Assembly: GCF_000717995.1 (NCBI RefSeq)
Contig: NZ_JODM01000058.1
Location: 1-13,930 of the forward strand
Direction: 5' to 3'
Source: Streptomyces violaceorubidus
Lineage (GTDB): Bacteria > Actinomycetota > Actinomycetes > Streptomycetales > Streptomycetaceae
Length of the DNA stretch: 13,930 bases
The translations under genes and the position numbers were made by a program. The stretch's first letter is position 1. Each line of letters opens with the position of its first letter. Below are positions 1 to 9,900 of the stretch, piece after piece. A model generated the notes under the pieces. It made no database searches and was not told the DNA's origin. It worked only from the letters and a program-made list of their open reading frames with translations.

Positions 1-99
1 ATGAGTGAGATCACCACGCCAACGACAAGGGGCCCTGTCTCGTCACCACACCCGCTGACCAGCCCATTTCACCCACCAGCACAGGATGAAAGAGGCTCA
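1..99 (-). other. Sequence beyond the IS, former 3' extension of the giant gene
   Basis: If the IS and one AGT copy are removed, the giant gene's frame continues from Asn4315 into this stretch. It would read 29 further codons (starting LSLFHPVLVGEMGW) to a TGA at 13-11. Codon choice is less GC-biased than in the body of the gene but similar to the lower-GC tip, so it may be the lost natural C-terminus. Alternatively 98-85 (minus strand GAGCCTCTTTCATC) may be the end of a related element. A plus-strand frame that starts at base 1 gives no recognisable protein. No immunity gene is visible in the window. Confidence 0.4.
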
Positions 100-102
100 A
101 GT

Positions 103-121
103 GAGCTCTTTCAGCGTTGCC
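103..121 (+). repeat. IS left terminal inverted repeat
   Basis: These 19 bases begin GAGCTCTTTCAG and match the right end in inverted orientation with three mismatches. The transposase stop codon (113-111) lies within it. The AGT target duplication is immediately outside (100-102). Confidence 0.88.
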
Positions 122-809
122 GCTCCAGAGTGAGTACGGCTGCCGCGATTGACGTCATTCGATTCGGGCTGCATCGCGCCTTGCGGAAGATCCGCCATCG
201 TTTGAGGAGTGCCGGGCCGCGCTCAACCGCCGCCCGGGCCTGGGACAACGCTCGGTTGACGGTCCGCTGCGTCGGGGACAGCTCGCCTCTGGGCGGGCGT
301 CGCCGTGGCATGGTCACCCACGGTCCCGCGCCGATGTAGGCACAGTCAGCCAGGATCGCTCCTTGGCGTTCGCAGATCCGGATGATCCGGTGGGTGCGGG
401 CGGCGGTCAGGTCGTGCGTGCGGCCCGGCAGTGCGGGCGAGATCCACAGCAGTGCGCCGGCCGGGTCGGTGACCAGCTGCAGGTTCACCCCGTGCAGGCG
501 GTGCTTGGCGGAGTAGCCGGCCCGGTCGCACTCCGCGAGGGTTCCGTCGAGCAGGACATACTCCGGGTCGGTCTCACGTAAGACCTTCAGCAGTCCCGGG
601 GCACGCTCGGCAAGCAGGCCGATGACCGCGGTGGTGTAGGCGTGTGCGGTACCGACGGAGATCCCGAAAGCGGCGGCGATCTGGGACAGGGGTTCGTTCT
701 TACGCAGGTACACCAGGGCGACCAGGGCACGCTGGTGCGGAGGGAGCTTGCAGCGGCGGTCACCCCTCGCGGGTGATGATGAGCATGGTGACCCACTCGA
801 CCAGCGCAT
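111..809 (-). CDS. IS5-family DDE transposase, catalytic part
   Basis: This transposase would cut and join the ends of the surrounding insertion sequence. In the 232-residue open frame from the ATG at 809, a helix-turn-helix lies at about 42-59 ([18 protein letters not shown]). The acidic catalytic triad is complete: Asp88 in LLDGTL, Asp155 in [11 protein letters not shown] and Glu196 in [27 protein letters not shown] and CSPNRM are further family landmarks. The first 16 residues of this frame are not typical of the family, whereas the other frame just upstream encodes a typical N-terminus, so the ATG at 809 is probably not the original start. Between Asp88 and the SAKHR motif a few residues seem to be missing compared with relatives I remember. 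No RBS stands out before this ATG. Confidence 0.82.
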   Translation of the reverse strand: MRWSSGSPCSSSPARGDRRCKLPPHQRALVALVYLRKNEPLSQIAAAFGISVGTAHAYTTAVIGLLAERAPGLLKVLRETDPEYVLLDGTLAECDRAGYSAKHRLHGVNLQLVTDPAGALLWISPALPGRTHDLTAARTHRIIRICERQGAILADCAYIGAGPWVTMPRRRPPRGELSPTQRTVNRALSQARAAVERGPALLKRWRIFRKARCSPNRMTSIAAAVLTLERQR

Positions 810-843
810 GCGGAAGGTCGAGTACGGCAGGATGGCGAATCAA
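760..843 (-). pseudogene. Out-of-frame N-terminal piece of the IS transposase
   Basis: This frame encodes [20 protein letters not shown] followed by LIITREG and then TGA at 762-760. It reads like the natural transposase N-terminus, joining smoothly to [13 protein letters not shown] in the main frame at 761. Losing one G from the GGGG run just before the junction (plus-strand CCCC at 763-766), or a +1 ribosomal shift, would fuse the two. The likely start is TTG at 843, with AGG about 7 nt upstream. It is either a disabling indel or a programmed frameshift; the former is more common. Confidence 0.65.
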
Positions 844-907
844 CGAGGCACCTGCCGCTGACGAGTTGAGACTTCGAACACCTCCCTCAACGGCGCGGGT
901 GCCTCGT
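843..907 (-). promoter_or_regulatory. Long-range hairpin covering the transposase start region
   Basis: A perfect 10-bp inverted repeat (843-852 ACGAGGCACC and 898-907 GGTGCCTCGT) surrounds a shorter nested one (GTTGAG near 864-869 and CTCAAC near 886-891). In RNA read from the giant gene into the IS, the second arm includes the probable ribosome-binding AGG region and touches the TTG start at 843. The fold could therefore block translation of the transposase from read-through transcripts, as is known for some other IS elements. It could also slow or end transcription of the giant gene; there is no T-tract to support a classical terminator. Confidence 0.45.
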
Positions 908-941
908 GCGTTGCGACCTCGACGCCGTCACCCCCATCGGT

Positions 942-960
942 GGCCACTCTGAAACAGCTC
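942..960 (-). repeat. IS right terminal inverted repeat
   Basis: This is the partner of the left repeat, read on the minus strand as GAGCTGTTTCAGAGTGGCC. Its first two bases (GA, at 960-959) form the last two bases of the giant gene's TGA stop codon. The AGT target duplication follows at 961-963. Confidence 0.88.
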
Positions 961-3900
961 AGTTCGAGACCGTCGGATCGAGACCCCCAGGTTCGGACTC
1001 GTCAACGCGGTGGTTCGCATGGACGTGAGCCATGGCACGGGGATTCACAGTGCCGTCGGGATAGTATCGAAAGTCTCCGTTGGGGTTGAGTATTCGCAGA
1101 GGTCGATACGCGTTGGTCGACGGGGACTGCGACTGGAGCTCATCAGATGTGAGATTCACCGGGATGGGCGGCGTCTTTGCTTCCGGCCTGTAAATCTTGG
1201 CAACGAAGGACCACAGTTTTGAAGGGGCTCCCTCGGCAGCCTCGATCACATGCCGCAGATAATCGCCCCCTATTGCGCTCCACTCGCGAAGCACGGACAG
1301 CGCCAAGCCTTCTTTGATATGGTCGGCGTAGAAAACTTCCTGCGTGAAATCCATGTGACGCACTTCACCCGTGGTCATGTATTCTACAATCCATTTGTCG
1401 AAATGCATGCCATCATTCTCCGCATACCTGACACGCCGCAGCAATGAGCCGTCCGGCCCGTACAGCAATCGCATGCTGTCACGCTCGATGGGCTCCAGCT
1501 GATCATGCAGCGACATCCACCCCGTGGCCGTTTCGACGACGTCAAAATCGAAAATGAGAGCGGTGGCCCCATAGCGGGTTTCCAGGTTTTCCTGTTCAAC
1601 GCCCAGTCGGTAGAAGACGAAGTCCGCGTTACCCAACTGCCGGGAATCCCGGCTAGTTGTTCTTCCTGACAGGAACCGGGCTCCGGAGCGGCGCAGCAAG
1701 TCATCACGCGAAGAAATAATACCGCTTTGTGCAATCACATGAAAAGCGTTGGTGGCATGTATCAGACGTAGCGGCATGTCGAGAAGCATACGATATACGT
1801 CACGCGTTTCGCTTGCTTCCAGCAGCCCGGCCGTTTCCGCTCGAAGACGCTCGATATTCCTTTGTGACATTTCAGCCACAATCGACGGAACTTGCAAATT
1901 GGCATCCCGCGCAAGGGTCGGTGCCCACTGTGTTCCGCTAGCGATAGCAGCGTAGGCCCTGCGAGTCCGGTAGGTCCGAATATGATTTACGAGACCACTC
2001 AGCATCTCCGTCGAAATTGGCCTCTCTCGTGCCGCAGATCCACTGGGATCGCCAGTCCTCAGGAACTTCAACACACCTCGCGCTGCGGAAACAACCGGAA
2101 CGAACCTATTGCGGATCTGATACATCCCGCCCAAATGCGCTGTACGCACAACGAATCCATCAAGCGCCTCAGCTACACGCTGAACGCTGCTTTCGAACTT
2201 CGAAACAGTTCCGGGCGACGGAAAACCGGATTCTGCAACGTGGGCGATCAGTGCATGCAGGTCCGATTCGAGCGATGTGGCGTGTGAAAGTATCTCGTCC
2301 CCAGTCCACACGATTCGCTGCGAACGCCAAGTGGGGCGCTGTCGCTCACTCCTGTCAATCACTTCATAGGCGTACGACTGGATCTTCTCTGCGAGTTGCC
2401 AGTTACCAGATCGAGAGATGCGAAGAACGAGCGAACCTATCTCCTCCTGCGACAGATCCTCAATGTTTACAACATCAACTGGCGTTTCATTGTTTCCTTG
2501 TCGGCCATGAGGATCAACCGGAAGCCCATGCGACACCTCTTGCCATTGGCCGGAAATTTCTTGAACCAGTAGGTGACTTTCGTCGCCCAGTTCTCTCCCG
2601 TGCGTGTCGTGATGCTCAAGGTTCTCCTCGGCCGCAGCCGGCTGCTCGCCCCGCCTCCGGGAGAACCGCTCCGCCCCGCTCAGCCGCCGGGCATCGTCCG
2701 TGCCGGCCTGACCGGTCGGGCCGCTGGTGGCCGCGGCGTCGGCCGGTGTCGCGCCGGGCGCCGTGGGTTCCTGGGCGGCGTGAGCTCCCGGACGGAACGT
2801 GTGCCACCGCGCGAGGCGGTTCTCGCTCTCGGGAGAGCGGAGGTTGAACGTGCTGTCGGTCGTCCCGTCGGGTCCGAACACCGTGAGCCCGGTCCCGTCG
2901 GCGACTTCCTGGGCGTAGGCCAGCGGCCGGTCCCGCTTGTCGCCGACGTCGCAGGCGACCATCACCACGCGGGACGCTCTGCGGAAGCTGCTCCGGCGCT
3001 TGAGATAGGCAGCCTGTTCGGCGGGCCCGATCAGGAGGGGACGGTCGCCGGGCCCCGGAATGGTGACGGTGTCGGGGCCTCCGTGGCTGTCCCAGAAGTA
3101 GGTACGGCCGTCTTCCGCTCCGGCCCAGGGCAATCGCTGAGCGGACCCGGCCTGCCGGATGTTCTCAGCGGAGTCCACCCACAAGGGCACGTAACTCGAT
3201 TGCGCGGGCAAGAAGGGCTGTTCGGCCTCCTCCTGGCTCAGGAAGGAAAGGTCGTGCGCCGACCGGCCGATCGGCCGGTGCGTCTCGTGGTGGGGAATGG
3301 GCTGGGTGTGCAGAAGGGCGTCGGGGACGGCTTCGCCCTTGACCGTGATGACCGCGTCCGGTGCCACGTCCTGGCCCAGATCCTCGGGGTGGCTGACCGT
3401 CCAGGTGCCCGCCGGCCGGCCGTGTACGGCGGCGAAGGTGACCACCCGGGACACCACCTCGCCGTCCCGCCGGGCCGTACGGAAGTCCAGCGCTCCGCTG
3501 AACGCCCAGACGGGCCGGTTCGTCCGGGCCGCGAGCCGCCGGGGAAGCACCGGGTCGCCCGTGGAGCCGTGGCTGATCAGCAGGACGACCGGGCCTTCGT
3601 CGGTGGGCGGCACGAAGTCGCCGACGACGTCGGCGAACTCCCGCTCCGACAGCTTCCCGATCGTCCCGTCCTGACGGGCGAGGAGGAACTCCCGGTCGTC
3701 CGTGGCCCTGGCGACGACCAGGAAGGGCCGTTGACCGGGCGCCAGGAACCGGCTCCACGGAGTCGGCGCGTCCTGGCCGAAGGGTGCCTCGCCGATCAGC
3801 TCGGACGTGGAGTGCCGGAGGACCTCGGTGTCCACCACGTGAGCGAGGCCAACGGCCCGGTGGCTCTCCGGCACCAGATCGACACCCTGCGGCGCCCCCT

Positions 3901-6900
3901 GCCCGGGTATGGCCCTGTAGGCGATGTCCCGTGCGGCCCCGTCCTCGTGGTCAAGGCCGGGCACGGCTCGCAGCACCGGTTCCGGTATCGGGAGACCGGC
4001 GCGCTCGGCGAGGTCACGGAGGAACTCGGCGCGTCCTTCGGCCCTGTCCCTCGACGTGTCGTCCCAGTAGGTGAGGGTGACCTCCTCCACGTCGTTCCAG
4101 CCGAGTTCGCCGACGACGACGGCGCCGAAGTGGGCCCGGGGATACAGCCGGTTGCCGAAGTGTGCACGGCTGTGGTCGATGTCGTGCCGGAACCGCGTGG
4201 CCTCGCCGACGACCAGGCGCACCGCCTCCGCGTCGCCCTGCGCGAGGAGGCCGTGCAGTGAGGAGAGGCCGAGACCGTAGCCCGAACCGGTGTCCGGCCG
4301 GGCTTCGGGGGTGTGCAGGGCACGCCGGCGTACGGCGTGCTTCCACCGCACGGCCAGCCCGCTGTGCGGTGTGGCGCCCGCCGCCTGGTGCGCCACGGAG
4401 ACCAGGGCCGCCGACAGGCCGGCGGAGCCCCTGCCGAGCAGGTCGGGCAGGGCGGCACCGGGCTGGGCGTCCAGGGCGCGCAGCAGCGTGTCGGCGTCCG
4501 CGTTGCTGACCACTGCCATGGCGGACGACGCCAGGTACTCCTGGAAGATGTGCTGCAAGGTCTCCCCGTGGACCCTCTGGAAGGGATAACGCGTCCCCCA
4601 CTGGGCGTTGAGGTGCCTCAGGCGGGCGCCTGCCGTCTGGAAGTGGTGCGAGAAGAGCTGCCGGGAGCGCTGCTCGGCGGCGACCAGTGCGGCCCGATGC
4701 GCGGGGTCCGTTCCACTCAGGCCGGGCCCGATCAGTGCCGAGAGGGTGTGCACCGCTTCGAGCGCCGACTCGTACCGGAGCGAGTGCCGGTCCACCTCGG
4801 CCGGATCTTCGGCGTCGTGAAGGCTCCGTTCCAGCGCCTCCCTGCCGCTGTTCACCTGAGCTCGTGCGGTCTTGAGCGCCTCGTGCGGGGAGCGTGCCGT
4901 CAGCGCGTCGGCGATCCACGTCCCGAGCCCGTTCTCGCGGGGACCGAGGCGGTGCTCCCACCTGCTCGCGTGCCGCAGCGCGGCGTCGATGCTTGCCAGC
5001 TGGTCGTTCAGATGGCGTTCCTCGTTCTCCAGGATCGGCCGTACCCGGGTGCTGCTCCGGGGCACGGACGCCAGCCGGTTCCTGGTGTCGGTGAGCCACT
5101 GGGCGCGGGCGGTCCTGCCCTCCAGCAACTGGGTGGTCGGCCGCTTCAGGAATGCCTCGAACGCCTTCGGGTCCCAGGTCTTCCGGCCGGCCTCGGCCAG
5201 TCGGTCGGCGAGCAGCCGGGTCCGCCGGGTGAAGTCGTCGGCGGACGTTCCGGCGGATCCGGCCGCCGGGTCCGTCTCCCGCCGTTCGACCGTTTCGGCG
5301 AGCGCCAGCAGCGACCGGACGGCCTCGCGGTGCGCGGTGAAGGGGTCCGGCCGGAAACTGCGGTGGGCGGTGCGGTCCTCGGGGAAGGAACCCCTGTCGG
5401 GAAGCGGGGCGAAGGCGTCCGGGCCGGGACCGGCCGGCGCCGATGCGCCGTGCGCTCCGGCCGTGGCGTCCGGCCCCGCGCCGGGGGCGTCCGGGCCGGT
5501 GACCGGCCGGGCGGCCACCACCAGGGTGAACGGCCGCTCGATCCCCAGTCTGTACTTGGCCATGCTGTGGAAGCTGTCGTCCGCATGGCCGCCGATGAGC
5601 CGCAGGGTCCAGACGGTCTCCGGCACCGTGATGCCATGCTCACGGGCGAGGGCGCGCAGCGCCTGGACGGCTTGCCGTTCCTTTCCGGCGCGTTCGATGC
5701 GGGCACGGTGGACGGCCGCGGCCGAGTCGGACGGGAGGGCGCGCGCCGCGCGCAGCTCTTCGAGGGTCTCGGCCACGCGGAGCGCGGCGATGGCCGGAGC
5801 GTCGTCAGCCGACCGCTCCCTGAGCCGTACCAGGTCGGCCGCGAGGTCCCGGTCGGCGAGGGCCCGTGCCACCATGTCACGCAGGACGTTCTCGGACCGG
5901 GCGTGCTCCAGGGTGACCGTCGAGGTCCCGTCCTCGCTGACGAGCATGACGGACGCGAAGTGGTAACCGCTCGGGTTGTGATCGGCGTCGGCCTGGACGG
6001 CATGCCGGCCGAGCTGGTCCGCGCTCTCCTCCTCGGAGGCGATGGACTGCACGAGGTAGCCCTCGCCGGGCGTCGTGGCGAAGGCCGCCTCGTTCACCCC
6101 CACGCGCTGGGCCATGGCCGGCAGGGTATGCAGGTTCAGTTGGTAGGACTCGTAGAGGAAGCCGGGGAGGACGACGGGTATGTCGCTCTCGTCCGGCTTG
6201 TCGTCGGCAGCCGTCCGCACCACGTCGGCCGCCCACCGGGCGTCCGGGTGGTGGGCCGAGTGCTGCCCTTCGTCGACGAGGTCGAGGAGGGACGCCACCA
6301 GCTGGTGCGCCTCCTGGGACGGCGTGCCGTCCTCCTGGCTCAGGGGAGCCGACACCAGTGCGCCGTGCGCGTCGCGGAAGACCGCGTGCCCCGGCGGCCC
6401 CCCGAGCGCCTCGGTGGCCGTCTCGTAGGAGGAGAGCCCGGCGCCGGCCTCCGCGTCGGACTCGGGCCGCACCCGGTACAGAGTGCGCTCGTGGCCGCCG
6501 AGACGCAGGGTGAGGAACACGTCGTCGTCCAGCACGATCCTGATCCTCGAACCCGCGGCCCGCAGGGCACGCTCGGCGTTGTCGGCCGCGGCCCTGGTCG
6601 CGAAGGCCACCTCGGTCTGGTCGCGCAGGCTGACGGCGAGGGAGCCGTCCCGGGAGAAGGCGAGCTCGGGGTCGCCGCCGTCCCCGCCGGGGTGCAGCCG
6701 CGCCGCCAGCCGGAGCACGGACTCCCGGCCGTCCGCGTCGCCCGCCTCGGTGACCGCCAGGTCGAGGCGGGGTGTCTGGTGGAAGACTCCCCGCGCGTCG
6801 GTGCCGCCGCCGTGGACGGTGTACTGGACCCGGGGGAGCGGCGCTCCGTGGCCCGACACCAGGCCCGTGTACACGGAGGAAGTCGGCGCCGTCGCCGAGT

Positions 6901-9900
6901 GCGAGCCCTCGCCGGCCGTGTCGGCGCGGGACTCCTCCGGCGCGCCGTCGAGCCGCGTCCCGGCGGGCCCGAAGTCGCCGTCGGACGGGAAGCCGCCGCC
7001 GGCGGGCGCCGCGGCGGACCGGGCGGATGCCGTCGCCGGGCGGGCCGACCTGGTCGCGAGCGGCACGGCCGGCGGGACGCTCGGGGCGCTGTCGTCGGCC
7101 GGCGTCTCCCCCGTGCGCGTGCCGGACGGCCGCGGGACGGTGTCGGCCGTGGTGGCCGTCGACGCCTCACTGCGGCTCTCTGAGTCAAGCGGCTGTGGGT
7201 CGAAGGTGCCCCAGGCGCGGCCCTGTTGGACTGTGGACTCGCGGTTGGTCGTGTCGGCGGCGGCCGTCGCGTCCGAGGCGTCGACAGTGCGCGTTCCATC
7301 CCGGTCCGGCTGTCCCGCGGCCGCGTCATCGCGCTCCGCCGGGCCGTCACCATAGGTGTCGCGGGCGGCCTCCGCCAGGGCCTGTGCCGTGGCCGGTGCG
7401 GGATCGTGGGTGTTCAGTGCCCGCTGGAGTCGGTCCCGCTGTTCGGGAGCGAGGGTGAGCTTGGCCAGTTGCTGCTTCAGGACCTGCTTGTAAGGGTCCG
7501 GATCGACCTGCGCGGTGAAGACCGTGATGTTGGTCCGGCGTGCGGGCGCCCGTACGACGACCGGGTCGCTGTCGTCGAGGGTGAGCAGGACTCCGTCCTT
7601 GACATGCACGGTCGTCTCGTCGATGACAGCGATGGACTGGTCCGTCGTCAGGCGCAGATCGGCGTGCACGCCCATAGCGGTGCCGGAGCGGCCCGCCGTG
7701 GCCGCGTGGAAACGCTGCTCGGCGTCGTGCCGGGTGGTGGACAGCGCCACGAACGACGTCGCGTCGACGTCGTCCGCCCGGGGGAGGTCCGCTTCGCCCT
7801 TCGGGGCCAGGAACAGCGGTTCGCCGGCGTAGTCGGTCCGCCGCTGCGGCAGCCCGTGCACATGGTGGGCTGTCAGGTTCCCGTTGATGAACGTACCGAT
7901 CTGCTCCGCCACCGCCGTGCGGACCGTACCGCCGAGGATCTGGTCGTTGCTGATGTACACGGTGCCGCCGCCCGGGGTGCGGAACCGGTGGAAGCCCCCT
8001 TCGTCGACCATGGGCTGAGTCAGGCCGCCGAACCGCACGGTGCGCCGCACGGGCCCCGGCGCGGCACCGGTGCCGGGCGGCAGCGCAGGTGGTGTCCGGT
8101 CGGTGTAGCGCCAGGTGTTGTACTGCTGGCCCAGCCGCCACGAGAGCCGACGGGCGGCCGGCTGTCCGTGGGTGAGGTAGGAGGCCGCGATCTGCGGACG
8201 GAAGCTCTCCAGCAGCTCCGCCAGTGGCTGCGGCCCGTTGTCCTCGGGACCGGCGTGCGGCGGTCGCTGGTGGTCGATGGCCACCCGCAGCTCCGCCCAG
8301 GCCAGCGCCGCGGCGCGGTCCCGCGACGGGGCCGCTTCCAGCACCCGGAGCGCGGTCTCCGTGTCCTGCCGGTGCGCCGGCGACTGCTCGGCGTGCGGGA
8401 AGACGCCCCGGCTCCAGGAGAGGTCGATGCGCGGGCGCATCGCGTTGAAGAAGGCGGCAACGTTCTTCCCGGAGCCGCCGACCGGGTCGCGACCCAGCAC
8501 CGCCGTAAGGAATCCGCGGACGAAACCGGCCTCGTTGTAGGACACCCCGCTGTAGGTGGCGGCGCCCTGCTCCAACAGGTACCGGTGACCGGCCCCGACC
8601 TCGGCGGCGTTCACGGCGTAGGCCGCGAAGACCTCGGTGTCCGGATCGGTGATCCGGTGCGTGTGCTCGAAGAACAGCCCGCCCTGGAAGGTGTCCCAGA
8701 AGAACGTGGCCGCCCGGGGGTTGAGCTGGCCGAAGCGGACCGTGACCAGCTCCGTGTGGCCCGGCACCCGGACCGCCACGGCGGGCTGGCCGCCGGGCCC
8801 CGTCAGTACGACGACATCGGCGTCCTTCACCGAGTGGTCGGTGGCACCCTCCACGTAGGCGCGCAGCGGCTCCAGCATCTCCCGGGCTGCCGTCCAGCCC
8901 GCCGCGTACTCCGCGCGCAGCGTCCCGTAGCGCTTGCCCAGCTCCAGCGAATAGGCGCGGGCCGCCTCCTCGCCCGCCACGTCGTACCGGTGCGCGATGA
9001 GGGTGGCGAAGTGCTGCAGCAGGTCCCGCTGCCGCTCCAGGGTCTTCGTCGGGGGCCCGGAGAACACCGGTCGCTGGTGGTCGATGAAGGTCTGCGCCAA
9101 GGCCCAGTTGATCGCCTTCGTCCCGGGATACCTGTCCGCCCATCGGTGCGCTTCCAGCAGCGCCTTCCGGTCGGCCGGGACCGGCTCCAGGAAACGGGGG
9201 TGGTACGCCCAGTCCCGCCGCGACCCGGGCCTGAGCTGCTCGGCCAAGGCGGCCGGAGAGAAGGTCTTCGGGTCCCCGACCTCCTGGCCGGTTGCGGCCT
9301 GCACGAAGCCGCGCGCGAACACCACGCAGTTGTACGTCAGCAGGTTGTAGGGCCGGGCCGAGTTCTCCTTCGCGTACTCGTACGCCGCCGCCAGTTGGTC
9401 GGCGTTGACGCGGTAGGTCGCGAGGACCTCCGCCTGGAAGTCGAGCAGAGCGTCGGGGCGTTCCTGGGTGACGCCGCCGGGCAGCGACTTCATCACCACG
9501 TCCATGTTCAGCGTCTCGGTCTGCACGGTGAACCCGAAGCTGACCGCCTTCTCCTCGTCCGGCACCCGCACCGCGATGAAGGCGTGACCGGTCTGCTGGG
9601 TACGGACGGTCTGGACGAAGCCGTTGACGCCCGGGTAGGCCATCAGCAGGACGTCGATGTCGGCCGAGGTGCGGTCCTGAGCGGTTTGCGCCCAGCGCCG
9701 CACGGGTTCCATGAAGTCGTCGAAGGTCTGCAGTCGGGGGTCGACCGGCCGCCGCCGGTCGAGCTGGTCGTTCTCCTGGCCCCAGCCCAGCGGCTCCGCC
9801 CGGCCCAGCGGCTCCGCCCGGCTCGGCCCGGCCTCCGGCCGGCCTTCGGGCACCGCGGTGTCCTCGTCGGTGCCGCCCGCCAGTCCGGTCGTGCGCCGTG

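Larger units (their letters stand above)
103..960 (-). mobile_element. Complete 858-bp IS5-family insertion sequence (ISL2-like)
   Basis: Both ends are visible. The left end (103-121) reads GAGCTCTTTCAGCGTTGCC and the right end, on the minus strand (960-942), reads GAGCTGTTTCAGAGTGGCC, with 16 of 19 positions identical. Each is flanked by AGT (100-102 and 961-963), a 3-bp target duplication of the ANT type known for the ISL2 group of IS5-family elements. One transposase gene fills the element, and its stop codon lies inside the left inverted repeat. The element is oriented like the giant gene and is inserted in its 3' end. Confidence 0.88.

Noticed and set aside
24..45. GC-rich partial palindrome around GGGGCCC as a terminator
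   Set aside because: The stem is short and bulged, with no T-tract on either strand; not enough to call.
1..339. Plus-strand frame starting with ATG at the first base (112 codons)
   Set aside because: It runs across the IS junction and antisense to the transposase, has no visible ribosome site within the window, and its product is unrecognisable.
853..897. Internal promoter for the transposase (TTGAGG in the hairpin loop)
   Set aside because: A -35-like TTGAGG exists, but no convincing -10 lies at the right spacing.
4313..7183. Plus-strand open frame of 956 codons opposite the giant gene
   Set aside because: It is antisense to the coding frame in very GC-rich DNA, where stop codons are rare; its product is a low-information Arg/Gly/Val/Pro mix with no motif.
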